Source of the DNA: Paraburkholderia hayleyella
GTDB taxonomy: Bacteria; Pseudomonadota; Gammaproteobacteria; Burkholderiales; Burkholderiaceae
Assembly: GCF_009455685.1 (NCBI RefSeq)
Contig: NZ_QPES01000001.1
Span: forward strand, 1-64,000
DNA length: 64,000 bases
Reading direction: 5' to 3'
The position numbers and the translations under genes were made by a program. Below the pieces are notes generated by a model that saw nothing but the letters and a program-made list of their open reading frames with translations, was not told the origin of the DNA and made no database searches. Below are positions 8,967 to 16,390 of this stretch, piece by piece (position 1 is the first letter of the stretch; every line of letters starts with the position of its first letter).

Positions 8967-9986
8967 CTAGAGAGTTCCGGCTTCATGGTGGGCAAGTCGG
9001 AACTCACCCGGAGTCAAATCGCCTAGCGAACTATGCGGTCTGAAGTCGTTGTAATCCTGTCGCCAGCCTTCGATCTTTTCTCGGGCATCGTCCAGTGACA
9101 GAAACCAATGCACGTTCAGGCATTCATCCCGAAAACTGCCGTTAAATGACTCGATGAACGGATTGTCCGTGGGTTTGTCAGGACGGGAGAAGTCCAACGT
9201 TACGCCATTTTCATACGCCCAGTGATCCAGCGCATGAGAAATAAATTCGCTCCCGTTATCGACCTGTATCCGTTTCGGGGCACCTCGCAGCGCTTTTAGA
9301 TGTCCCATCGTTGCCACCACATCGGCAGCCTTCAAGGCGTAATCGACGGTAATCGCCAAGCTCTCCCGACTAAAGTTATCGACCACAGTTAAGGCCCGGA
9401 TTTTCTGCCCGTTGAACAACTGATCGGCCACGAAATCCATGCTCCAGCACGCATTCACCGTAGAGATTTCGGGGCGCTCCATACGGTGTGCGGCAGCGAC
9501 ACGACGGCGAGGCCGCTTACGCCTCAGGTTCAGCCCCTCTTCACAGTAGATTCGGTAGGTTTTCTTGTGATTGATCAACCAGCCTTCGCGGCGCAGCAGA
9601 ACGTGAATGCGCTCTACGCCGTAACGTATCCGAGTTTCGGCAATCTCCCGGATGCGCCGGCGCTCGGCACGGTCATCACGTGGGCTCGGCACATAGAAGT
9701 ACGTGGCCTGGCGTAGCTGCAATAGTGTTGTCGCACGCCGGATGCTCACCCGATACGCTTGAATCAAAAAATCAGCCAGCTCGCGCTTACGGGCTGGCTT
9801 CACAGCTTTTTTTGCACCACCTCCTGAAGCATTTGCTTGTCGAGGCTTAGGTCGGCCACCATGCGCTTGAGTCGGGCGTTCTCCTCTTCGAGTTGCTTTA
9901 GGCGCCGCAACTCCGAAACGCCGAGGCCGCCGTACTTCTTCTTCCAGTTGTAGAACGTGGCTTCGAAAATACCCATCTTCCGACAC
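8967..9986 (-). CDS. IS3-family transposase OrfB (DDE integrase domain)
   Basis: Catalytic half of the IS407-type transposase. An HTH_21 region (ERIHVLLRREGWLINHKKTY) precedes the rve integrase core. That core has the DDE residues in WSMDFVAD, IQVDNGSEF and NPFIESFNGSFRDE, and it ends with the usual DFRPHSSLGDLTPGEF block. The open frame overlaps orfA. The real product is most likely an OrfAB fusion made by -1 frameshifting at the A7 run (A_AAA_AAG in the transposase sense, window 9807-9813), so the first 50 or so residues of the open frame are probably not translated. All catalytic residues are present. Confidence 0.9.
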   Translation of the reverse strand: MSEDGYFRSHVLQLEEEVRRPRRFGVAAPKATRRGERPTQAHGGRPKPRQANASGGGAKKAVKPARKRELADFLIQAYRVSIRRATTLLQLRQATYFYVPSPRDDRAERRRIREIAETRIRYGVERIHVLLRREGWLINHKKTYRIYCEEGLNLRRKRPRRRVAAAHRMERPEISTVNACWSMDFVADQLFNGQKIRALTVVDNFSRESLAITVDYALKAADVVATMGHLKALRGAPKRIQVDNGSEFISHALDHWAYENGVTLDFSRPDKPTDNPFIESFNGSFRDECLNVHWFLSLDDAREKIEGWRQDYNDFRPHSSLGDLTPGEFRLAHHEAGTL

Positions 9987-10066
9987 ACTTCTGCCACCCG
10001 GGTACCCAGTTCAGCCTGCTTCAGCGCGAACGCGATCTGCTCTTCCGTGTACCTGGATTTCTTCAT
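9800..10066 (-). CDS. IS3-family transposase OrfA (helix-turn-helix)
   Basis: An 88-residue HTH_Tnp_1 protein beginning MKKSRYTEEQIAFALKQ with the recognition helix region TFYNWKKKYGG. A leucine-zipper segment (LKQLEEENARLKRMVADLSL) then mediates OrfA/OrfAB pairing. It ends at the A-rich slippery stretch shared with orfB. The sequence is the standard IS407-group OrfA. Confidence 0.92.
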   Translation of the reverse strand: MKKSRYTEEQIAFALKQAELGTRVAEVCRKMGIFEATFYNWKKKYGGLGVSELRRLKQLEEENARLKRMVADLSLDKQMLQEVVQKKL

Positions 10067-10163
10067 GCAAACCTCCCGCCCGTCAGGGCTTCAAATTTGC
10101 CAGAAATCTCTACTTCTCGCCGCTACGTTTTTTCGGGGGAGGTCAGTAGTCAGGAGATTGGAC

Positions 10164-10427
10164 ATGAAGAAGCGATTCACGGAAGAGCAGATCATCGGAT
10201 TCCTTGGGGAAGCCGAGACGGGCATCCCAATCAAGGAGTTGTGCCGCCGGCACGGCTTCTCGGAAGCGAGCTACTACTTGTGGCGTAGCAAGTTCGGCGG
10301 CATGAGCGTGCCAGACGCTAAGCGTCTGAAGGAGTTGGAAGTCGAGAACACCCGGTTGAAGAAGCTACTGGCCGAATCGATGCTGGAAAACGAGGTCACA
10401 CGCGAGGCATTGCGAAAAAAGTGGTGA
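10164..10427 (+). CDS. IS3-family transposase OrfA (second element)
   Basis: An 87-residue HTH protein beginning MKKRFTEEQIIGFL, with SYYLWRSKFGG as the recognition helix region and a leucine zipper (LKELEVENTRLKKLLAES). Start support is AGGAG about 8 nt upstream of the ATG at 10164. The frame is intact, but the element it belongs to is truncated on both sides. It differs from the OrfA at 9800-10066, so the two elements are not copies of each other. Confidence 0.9.
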   Translation: MKKRFTEEQIIGFLGEAETGIPIKELCRRHGFSEASYYLWRSKFGGMSVPDAKRLKELEVENTRLKKLLAESMLENEVTREALRKKW

Positions 10428-10858
10428 GCGCGCCATCACGCCGAGGGCTGGTGCGCCATATGACCGGGCAAGGCTTGAGCGAACGCCGAGCCTTGCGGGT
10501 AATCGGCATGAGTGCGAGTACCTATCGTTACCAGCCAGCGCCGGACCGTAATGTGGCTTTGCGAGCGCAGATCGTGGCGCTGGCTCAACGGCATCGCCGC
10601 TACGGCTCGGGAATGATCTACCTGAAGCTGCGGCAGTCGGGCATGACAATCAACCACAAGCGGGTCGAGCGGCTGTATGCCGAAGAGGAGTTGCAGGTGC
10701 GCCGCGGCAAGCGAAAGAAGGTGCCGGTATCGGATCGTCAGCCGCTGGGGCGACCGTCGGCGGCTAATCAGGTTTGGTCGATGGATTTCGTGTTTGAGCG
10801 GACAGCGGAAGGCCGTGTCATCAAGAACCTGACGGTGGTCGATGATGCTACGCATGAA
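10421..10858 (+). pseudogene. Truncated IS3-family orfB
   Basis: The OrfB start includes the HTH_21-like region (YGSGMIYLKLRQSGMTINHK) and the beginning of the integrase core with the first catalytic aspartate in VWSMDFVFE. Homology stops after LTVVDDATHEA at about 10858, before the second aspartate and the glutamate. The frame runs on to 11143 through unrelated sequence, so those last 90 or so residues are an artefact of the junction. Confidence 0.85.
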
Positions 10859-11102
10859 GCATGGATAAATTTAGATAATCCTGCGAGGCAAAATTTACCC
10901 CGACACACAGTTCTCCACGATCGCTGCGTACTTCACAAAAATTATGTGGCCCTCGCTCAGTTGAACGGCCTAATGTCCAAACACCTGCTTTCCGGCGAAG
11001 TTCCTGCCATTCAAAAAAAGGGCCAACCCGATTCAGAATGTCATTACCCTTCAACTGACGAAAATCCTGAATGCTACCGGTCAAGGCTGTCATATTTTCC
11101 AT
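10859..11102 (-). pseudogene. 5' stump of an alpha-oxoamine synthase-type aminotransferase gene
   Basis: On the minus strand the sequence begins MENMTALTGSIQDFRQLKG and runs through LNRVGPFFEWQELRRKAGVW to GVNFASQDYLNLS. I recognise this as the N-terminal 80 residues of a class I/II PLP enzyme of the BioF/KBL type, where the motif normally continues into HP..R.A. It stops at the junction with the truncated IS3 orfB near 10858, so the catalytic body is gone. The start has an AGAGAG just upstream. The natural substrate cannot be told from this piece. Confidence 0.55.
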
Positions 11103-11334
11103 TATTTACTCTCTTTGAGGGTGAGGGAATGCTCATTACCTGAATGAGTAATGATCTGCACGTAGGTGAAATATCTTTCGCTATTTGCGCTGAGATTTAA
11201 ATTACCTGCCGAGCGCATAAATCATGTTACGCAAAGCATCACACTGTTTCGTGAAACCGAATGGCTGCAATTCGTGCAGCACCATCCAAAACGCACGCAG
11301 TCTTTCTTTGCTTATTTATCTTTGCTTTTTGTAG

Positions 11335-11583
11335 CTACCGCTTCTTGTTCGACTGCGATACAACCGTGCCGGCCAGAACCTTGGTCACAGAGCTCGATCT
11401 AGAATCCTTCAGCGCCCTGGATGCTTTGGCCTCAATGTCGGCGCCAGTTTGAGCCTGAGTGCCTGTCTGGCGCAATGCTGAACCTGCAAGCGATTTTTGA
11501 AGTGAGCTCGACGAAGAATTACCCAGTGTTTTACCGGCAGTCGAGGCAACACGAGAAGACGTCTGCTTTTTATTGGTAGCCAT
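11335..11583 (-). CDS. Small Ser/Thr/Lys-rich conserved hypothetical protein
   Basis: An 82-residue basic protein rich in Ser, Thr, Ala and Lys. It opens MATNKKQTSSRVASTAGKTL and contains two related blocks (SLQKSLAGSALRQ and SVTKVLAGTVVSQ), suggesting internal duplication. I recall very similar small proteins in many Burkholderia and other proteobacterial genomes, without a known function. A GGAGT lies about 5 nt before the ATG. No membrane segment or signal peptide is visible. Upstream lies one of the two diverged long direct repeats (11615-11776), which probably contains its promoter. Confidence 0.75.
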   Translation of the reverse strand: MATNKKQTSSRVASTAGKTLGNSSSSSLQKSLAGSALRQTGTQAQTGADIEAKASRALKDSRSSSVTKVLAGTVVSQSNKKR

Positions 11584-11614
11584 ACACCACTCCTAATGCG
11601 CTATAGGAATAAGG

Positions 11615-11776
11615 GACAAGTGCATCTAGAGCAATGCGCCGGCCCATCGATCAAATGTTACTGGCCCACCATGGCTCTCCAATTCGATAAAATAGCCATA
11701 ACAATTTAATGGGTTTATTCATGGTAGTGAATAACTCTATTTCCCACCATGGGCTAACCTGAATAATGAGAATAGT
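11615..11776. repeat. Diverged direct repeat, copy A
   Basis: The segment matches 15313-15477 in the same orientation. It shares a start GACAAG..TGCATCT, a core ATGTTAC..(G/A)CCC.CCA and a later part (A/G)CAATTTAATG.GTTT...CATAGTAG-like, then ACC.ATGGGCT/ATGGCTGTCC and AATAAT..AATAG. By eye identity is roughly 70 percent with small indels. Copy A is the upstream region of the small gene at 11335-11583. Copy B has no such gene beside it. Confidence 0.6.
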
Positions 11777-11805
11777 TCAACAGAGCATCTCGGCCGATAT
11801 AAGCG

Positions 11806-12231
11806 TTGCTGACGATTCCCGCTGAACTGCTTGAGCAATTCGGCAACGGGTCAATGACAGCCGAAGCCATCAATGCTGCAACGCAGGCACTCAAGAAAGC
11901 CCTGATCGAGCGGGCGCTGGGTGGCGAAATGAACCACCATCCGGGCTATCTGCCGGGCACCGTCAAACCGGCCAGCGTAACGAACTAGTGCAATGGCAAA
12001 GGCACCAGGATGATTCCGACCGAAGACGGTCCAATCCGTATCGAGGTGTCACGCAAGCACGACGGCAGCTTCGAGCCTCTTCTAATTCTCAAACACGAAC
12101 AACGCTTCTCAGGCTTCGACGACAAGATCGTTGCGATGTACATGTGGGGCATGGCTGTGCGAGGGATTCAGGGCTTCCTGCAGGAACAGTACGGCACCTG
12201 GGTCTCGCCCGAGTTCATCAGTTCGGTCAAG
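11806..12231 (+). pseudogene. IS256-family (Mutator) transposase remnant
   Basis: The N-terminal part of a Mutator-type transposase is recognisable: LLTIPAELLEQ, MTAEAINAATQALKKALIER, GGEMNHHPGY, then EDGPIRIEV, DGSFEPLLILKHEQRF, FDDKIVAMY and EQYGTWVSPEFISS. An in-frame TAG at 11986-11988 interrupts it (VTN-stop-CNGKG). The likely beginning is missing, and the whole DDE core after FISSV is lost at about 12232. It is therefore dead. Its end nearly touches the 3' end of the DUF4236 gene on the other strand. Confidence 0.85.
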
Positions 12232-12245
12232 ATGACGCATTTACG

Positions 12246-14003
12246 CTACTGAGCGACCTTACCGGTTTCAGCTATTGCTGCGAGCACAACTTTCTGGTCG
12301 GCGTACCACCGTACGAGGCATTCTCGGTCATGGCATTGCTGCTCGCGGTAATTCCACTGGGCTCGGGTTTGCGCCTTGAACGCAACGGGGTCATCCACTG
12401 CGGCTTTTGCCTTGGCATAAATTGCAGCCAATTGAATATCATCTGAAGCTAATGCGGCGTCATTGCAGATGATGTGCTCCGCGTCGGAGTAAGCCTTCGA
12501 ACAATCAAAACTGGTTGGTTGAAACGAAGTAACTGGAGTCAATTGCGCTGTGTACGTCACGACTGTCTCGTCCCTAACAGATGCTGATCCCTTACTCTTC
12601 TGCGCCCAACTCAATAGAGGTGTCGCACGAACAGGCAAGTCAGGCCACTGGTATGTCTTTACAGAATCACCATCTACGGCATTCGGGGTTTGCTTGACGA
12701 CCAAAACTCCTTTGCCAGTCGCTTCATTGATAGCAAAAGAGACCTGTTCGGTACCGCACTCATGTTTCTTGCAACCTTGTCCGACCAGATAGCCGTCTTG
12801 CAACTGAATACCTGCTGAGTTCGTCACGGCGAGCCGCTCTGCGATTTTTTTCCAGTCGCCTCTCGAAATCCCGTTAAATGCAGAGCGGAATCGTTTGTCA
12901 TTCAAGACATCCGAAGGATATTTACCAACAAGCCAACTGAAGTCTTGGACCTGACGCTTTACACCAGATGCCGCGACTGTGGCAATGCCAGGCACCACGC
13001 CGTTCGAACCAGTGATAGCCGGCGTCGTCGTATCAGATTGGAGCATCGCCGGCTCGCCCTCGCCACGAATAGCAACATGATGTGAATATACGATGAGGGT
13101 GTAGACGACGGCCACTGCAATGACTACTGAGGACGCTACTGCCTTGAACACAACGTAGTCATTGTCCAAATGAACAGTTGGCCGCGGCGTCACCTCTACT
13201 ACAAGTTGAGACTCGAACCACTCGGTCGCCTCCTTAATGGCTTCCGAGGAAGCTGCCTTCTTCTGCATGAAACTGAGTGTCTTGTATCCACCATAGGCAA
13301 GTGCAAATCCTGTTAAAGCAAGCCCTATAGGCACGCTAAATACCGCCATCAGAAAACATCCCAACAATGCCGTGAACAGAGAACCAACAAATCCGGGGAC
13401 ACTTGGCCATGCCTGCACTCTGGCCATAAGAGCATTCGCGGCTGTCTTCAGCTCACCATGAGTTCCATGAGCCGCCGCACATTTGTGCTCCAGCTCGTAG
13501 ACCGCCAGCATCGCTTTCTCTTTCTCGGCAAGCGAAACCGTACCAATATCGATGGACAGATTGATGGCCTTCGTTGTCAACGCAAGGTCTTGAGCGAGTG
13601 TGTTGAGGAACGGCTGATGCTCTTCAAGCATGACGGCTTCGCTGATGTCAGCATCGTCAACAAAAACGCCATGCGAAAGAAAATACTGTACCAATGCATT
13701 CGTTGTTCTTGACTGCACCTTATGAACGAAGTCCTGTGTAGCCTGTTCTCTTTTTGATAGGTTCTCAGTATTCATATAGCCAATGTTTTTGCTCGCAGCT
13801 CCGTGATTCTCCAGACGGTTCAATTTCCTGCCTTTTAAACCGGTCGTATATCTGATGCCGGTCCCCGGAATACTTATGGTGACACGGCCACGTGTGTTGT
13901 AAGTGAAGCCTTTGCCACCGAAAGACGTGCTAATTCCGCTCTTGCTGAAATTGATGCGAATACCGGGCGCAATTTTTATGCTTTTCCTGAAGCTCCAACC
14001 CAT
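12246..14003 (-). CDS. DUF4236 membrane protein with C-terminal LprI-like domain
   Basis: A 585-residue multi-domain protein. Residues 1-55 are a DUF4236 module (MGWSFRKSIK, RINFSKSGISTSFGGKG, SIPGTGIRYTT). A charged helical region follows. One or two hydrophobic segments lie near 205-245 and another near 290-315, so the protein is probably inner-membrane anchored. The last 80 residues match the LprI/DUF1311 lysozyme-inhibitor-like domain: FDCSKAYSDAEHIICND, then QWNYREQQCHDRECL, with four cysteines positioned for two disulfides. This suggests a periplasmic C-terminus. The start is the family's own MGWSF. The 3' end lies 15 bp from the IS256 remnant, so a few C-terminal residues could have been replaced. 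Function is unknown. Confidence 0.75.
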   Translation of the reverse strand: MGWSFRKSIKIAPGIRINFSKSGISTSFGGKGFTYNTRGRVTISIPGTGIRYTTGLKGRKLNRLENHGAASKNIGYMNTENLSKREQATQDFVHKVQSRTTNALVQYFLSHGVFVDDADISEAVMLEEHQPFLNTLAQDLALTTKAINLSIDIGTVSLAEKEKAMLAVYELEHKCAAAHGTHGELKTAANALMARVQAWPSVPGFVGSLFTALLGCFLMAVFSVPIGLALTGFALAYGGYKTLSFMQKKAASSEAIKEATEWFESQLVVEVTPRPTVHLDNDYVVFKAVASSVVIAVAVVYTLIVYSHHVAIRGEGEPAMLQSDTTTPAITGSNGVVPGIATVAASGVKRQVQDFSWLVGKYPSDVLNDKRFRSAFNGISRGDWKKIAERLAVTNSAGIQLQDGYLVGQGCKKHECGTEQVSFAINEATGKGVLVVKQTPNAVDGDSVKTYQWPDLPVRATPLLSWAQKSKGSASVRDETVVTYTAQLTPVTSFQPTSFDCSKAYSDAEHIICNDAALASDDIQLAAIYAKAKAAVDDPVAFKAQTRAQWNYREQQCHDRECLVRWYADQKVVLAAIAETGKVAQ

Positions 14004-14118
14004 GTCATCCCCCTAACACCTTGTCTAACGAGCTAATGCCATCTGCCCGACAAGGCGAAATACTGCCGGTTTCCAACGGCCAGACACTTGCCGTACCGGC
14101 CATCGGGCCGTTTCAGTC

Positions 14119-15075
14119 TCAAGCGTCAGCGTTCAGAGAATTGGCCTTCATCGCATCTAGCCAAGCCATCTCCAGACGCATTCTGTTACCTGCGTTGAGC
14201 TTGCGAAGACCCACTTCATGTGCCATTGCTGGCATGCCAGACTCTTCATCACACCCTGCCCGCAGCATCTCAAATGCGAGCGCCCGAAGTTCAACAAGCG
14301 AAATTTCATCGACTGAACGTGCCACGCCACCGATAGGCCGCCGGAATCGAATTTGCTAGCTAGTCGAGGTATCTTTAACACGGCAGAATGTCCCCACCTC
14401 TTCTGTGTCTTCGCTGTAGTGCTGCGATGCCAGTCGCATCACACGATCCTGAATTCTTGCACCCGTCCGAACCCAGCCATGCGCCCAGGCGATACGACGC
14501 GCCAAAACTTCATCTCGAACCGGTCCTTCCACGCGCACGACGTGCTCAATTAGCCGCAAAAGTGTCGGATTTCAGGAAGTATCGGAAAAAGTATTGGCAT
14601 CAACATCCGCCGACGAATGAACAGAGGTCTCCGCCGAAGAGCCCACTTGTTCGTCCGGCATTGCCATGACGTCCACGATGCCCAGCTCTGTAACGATCGT
14701 CGTCTTGCTCAGCCAGGACTCGCTTTGCTCGCTGTTCGACGAGCAAGGTCTCGAACTGTTGATGAATTTTTTCGATGGTTCGCCGCATATCAATCCACTA
14801 GTCGGTCGACCAAACGCGGAGAATGTTCCAGCCGAGCCCGCACAAGACCTGCTCTCGCAATTTGTCACGGTCACGAACTGTTGCCGAGCGATGATAGGTC
14901 ATACCATCGCACTCAACGCCAGCGAGGTATCGCTCAGGTGCGTCTGAGTCGACGACACCCCGGTCAATTCGAAGCGCCGAAACGCCAACCTGAGGATGCA
15001 AAATCCAGCCCTTTTCGGTGAGCGCGTTCGATACTGCTTTCTCAAACGGACACGCTACCGGCGACAGCCGCGCCT
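14119..15075 (-). pseudogene. Decayed C-terminal part of a DUF3320/MTES_1575-nuclease helicase-type gene
   Basis: On the minus strand several consecutive pieces of one protein can be read. The first is FEKAVSNALTEKGW and GVSALRIDRGVV, then LAGVECDGMTYHRSATVRDR and LGWNILRVWSTD (a PF18741/Vsr-like REase with the D...ECD core). Next comes MRRTIEKIHQQFETLL, then IEHVVRVEGPVRDEVLARRI and VRTGARIQDRV (DUF3320), and finally SVDEISLVELRALAFEML and GLRKL..RMRLEMA. Lesions include in-frame TAG codons after WSTD (near 14800) and after TSTS (14356-14358), and at least one frameshift between about 14560 and 14720. Such modules normally end large SF1 helicase-like proteins found in defence islands. The N-terminal helicase part is absent. 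Confidence 0.75.
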
Positions 15076-15643
15076 AGAGCACGTGCACCGCAGTCCGCAA
15101 ACTCCAGGAAGTGCTTTAGGTCACGCCCGCCCAGGGCTTGAGTTCTCGGCAGGTCTATCTGCTCCGAGCGCTTTCGCTTCTGGCCTGTTTATCCGCGCTT
15201 CGCCGCGCTCATGCTGACCATCTGGACGTAATTGAAACTTACAGCGCTATCATTTATGACCGGCTTCGCACATACCATTGCGCCGATAGCGTCCCACACT
15301 GGAAAACCAAGAGACAAGAGTGCATCTGAATGCCATACCCCGCCCCATCAGCCAAGTGTTACCGACCCTCCACAGCCAGCCAATCTGAGAAAAATGTTAT
15401 AGCGATTTAATGAGTTTGCCCATAGTAGGGGATAGTTACATTCCATACCATATGGCTGTCCAAATAATAAAAATAGCTTACAAAAATATCGTAACTGAGC
15501 TAGGCAGATAGCAACGCATAGCTATTCTTTAACGTGAGCATCGTTAATCGTCAGCTACTACTCAGAAGATAGCAAAGACGTTCTTAACCGCATTTCACAA
15601 ATTGATCGCCCTCATCACACGGTCTTTATCATGGCAAAACCGT
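15076..15643. other. Gene-free stretch containing repeat copy B
   Basis: No convincing reading frame is present. Apart from the diverged repeat at 15313-15477, the sequence shows no recognisable element. The part 15390-15600 is AT-rich. It may hold decayed sequence from the same event that removed the 5' end of the neighbouring nuclease pseudogene. Confidence 0.5.
15313..15477. repeat. Diverged direct repeat, copy B
   Basis: Partner of 11615-11776 in the same orientation. The two copies bracket about 3.5 kb holding the IS256 remnant, the DUF4236 gene and the dead nuclease gene. No reading frame similar to the small protein next to copy A remains here, which suggests copy B is an orphan upstream region left by duplication and deletion. 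Confidence 0.6.
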
Positions 15644-16390
15644 TCAATTGCAACCAGCAAACGGAATTTGCTCTTCCTCAAGAAATTTTTTCCAACCGTT
15701 CAGGGCCGCGTCAAGTGGATCACTGGAACCCGTTTCCGGCACGCCCAGGTATAGCCTTAAGACCTTGTCATGAGTCACCTTGTCCACCTGCGCTGCGTGA
15801 ATGGCGAATACGGCCGTTGCGCCATTATGCGAGCCGATGATAAATGCACCACTGTGCTCGGCGGGAAACGTCTCTTTTGAATACGCTAAATAATGCTCCT
15901 GCAACGTTCCGGAGTCCGCAAACCGATCCCACACTTCACGACGGTAAGTGGCATCCTCCGTCTGCGTTCCAACGCCCGCCTTGCAGAACACGAGATGTAG
16001 CGGATCGCCCTGTTGCACGCGCTGAATGAGGCCCGCCCTACGTTCAGCCTGACCGTGCGCTAACAGCGCTTCGCCACAGGTACGAAGAGGCGTGGGTCGC
16101 TCCGGCGTAATGATGTATTGGATCCCCCGCAAAACTGCTTCCATGGCCCATTGAATACCGCCTACAGCGGCTTTTCGCTCCTGCTCGTTATCGGGTACAT
16201 CGACAACACCGTCTGCCCTGAGCTTTTCAAGCCATTCTTTTGCGGTCACCCGCTCTGCCTCTGACAAATGAGACGCGTCGTCAATACGCTTCTGACAACT
16301 GCTAGCAATAGAATCTATTGCCGTGTTGCGAACAGCGTCTGGCGGTTGCACATTGAGTGTTTTGGGAAGGAAGCTCGAGACTCGCCGCAT
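15644..16390 (-). CDS. Hypothetical protein, 248 residues
   Basis: I do not recognise this family. The protein is soluble, with a helical first half (KRIDDASHLSEAERVTAKEW, ERKAAVGGIQWAMEAVL). The second half looks more alpha/beta, with LHLVFCKAGVG, AFIIGSHNGATAVFAIHAAQ and a C-terminal GWKKFLEEEQIPFAGCN. No signal peptide or membrane helix is visible. It stands alone on the minus strand between repeat copy B and the nucleotide cyclase. Its upstream 250 bp are strikingly AT-rich, a usual sign of a foreign promoter region. Coding appears real because the frame is long and has a balanced amino-acid composition. A role as an effector or partner for the cyclase cannot be shown. Confidence 0.55.
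   Translation of the reverse strand: MRRVSSFLPKTLNVQPPDAVRNTAIDSIASSCQKRIDDASHLSEAERVTAKEWLEKLRADGVVDVPDNEQERKAAVGGIQWAMEAVLRGIQYIITPERPTPLRTCGEALLAHGQAERRAGLIQRVQQGDPLHLVFCKAGVGTQTEDATYRREVWDRFADSGTLQEHYLAYSKETFPAEHSGAFIIGSHNGATAVFAIHAAQVDKVTHDKVLRLYLGVPETGSSDPLDAALNGWKKFLEEEQIPFAGCN

Larger units (their letters stand above)
8935..10145 (-). mobile_element. Complete IS3-family (IS407 group) insertion sequence
   Basis: The 1,211-bp element is bounded by inverted ends beginning TGACCTCCCCC (8935 onward, and reverse complement ending at 10145). It encodes two overlapping frames, orfA and orfB, as IS3 elements do. The 4-bp flanks (ACAA left, GTAG right) do not match, so no target duplication is visible. 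The element may have moved by recombination or lost one flank. Its right end directly abuts a second IS3-family copy that lacks its own left end. Both reading frames look intact. Confidence 0.85.
10146..10858 (+). mobile_element. Truncated IS3-family element (right of the IS407 copy)
   Basis: Remnant of a second, different IS3-family element on the opposite strand. It keeps an intact orfA and the first part of orfB. Its left terminus is missing, because the complete IS407 copy ends only 18 bp before its orfA start. Its right part is lost at about 10858, where the sequence switches to an unrelated gene fragment on the other strand. It therefore cannot be active alone. Confidence 0.8.
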
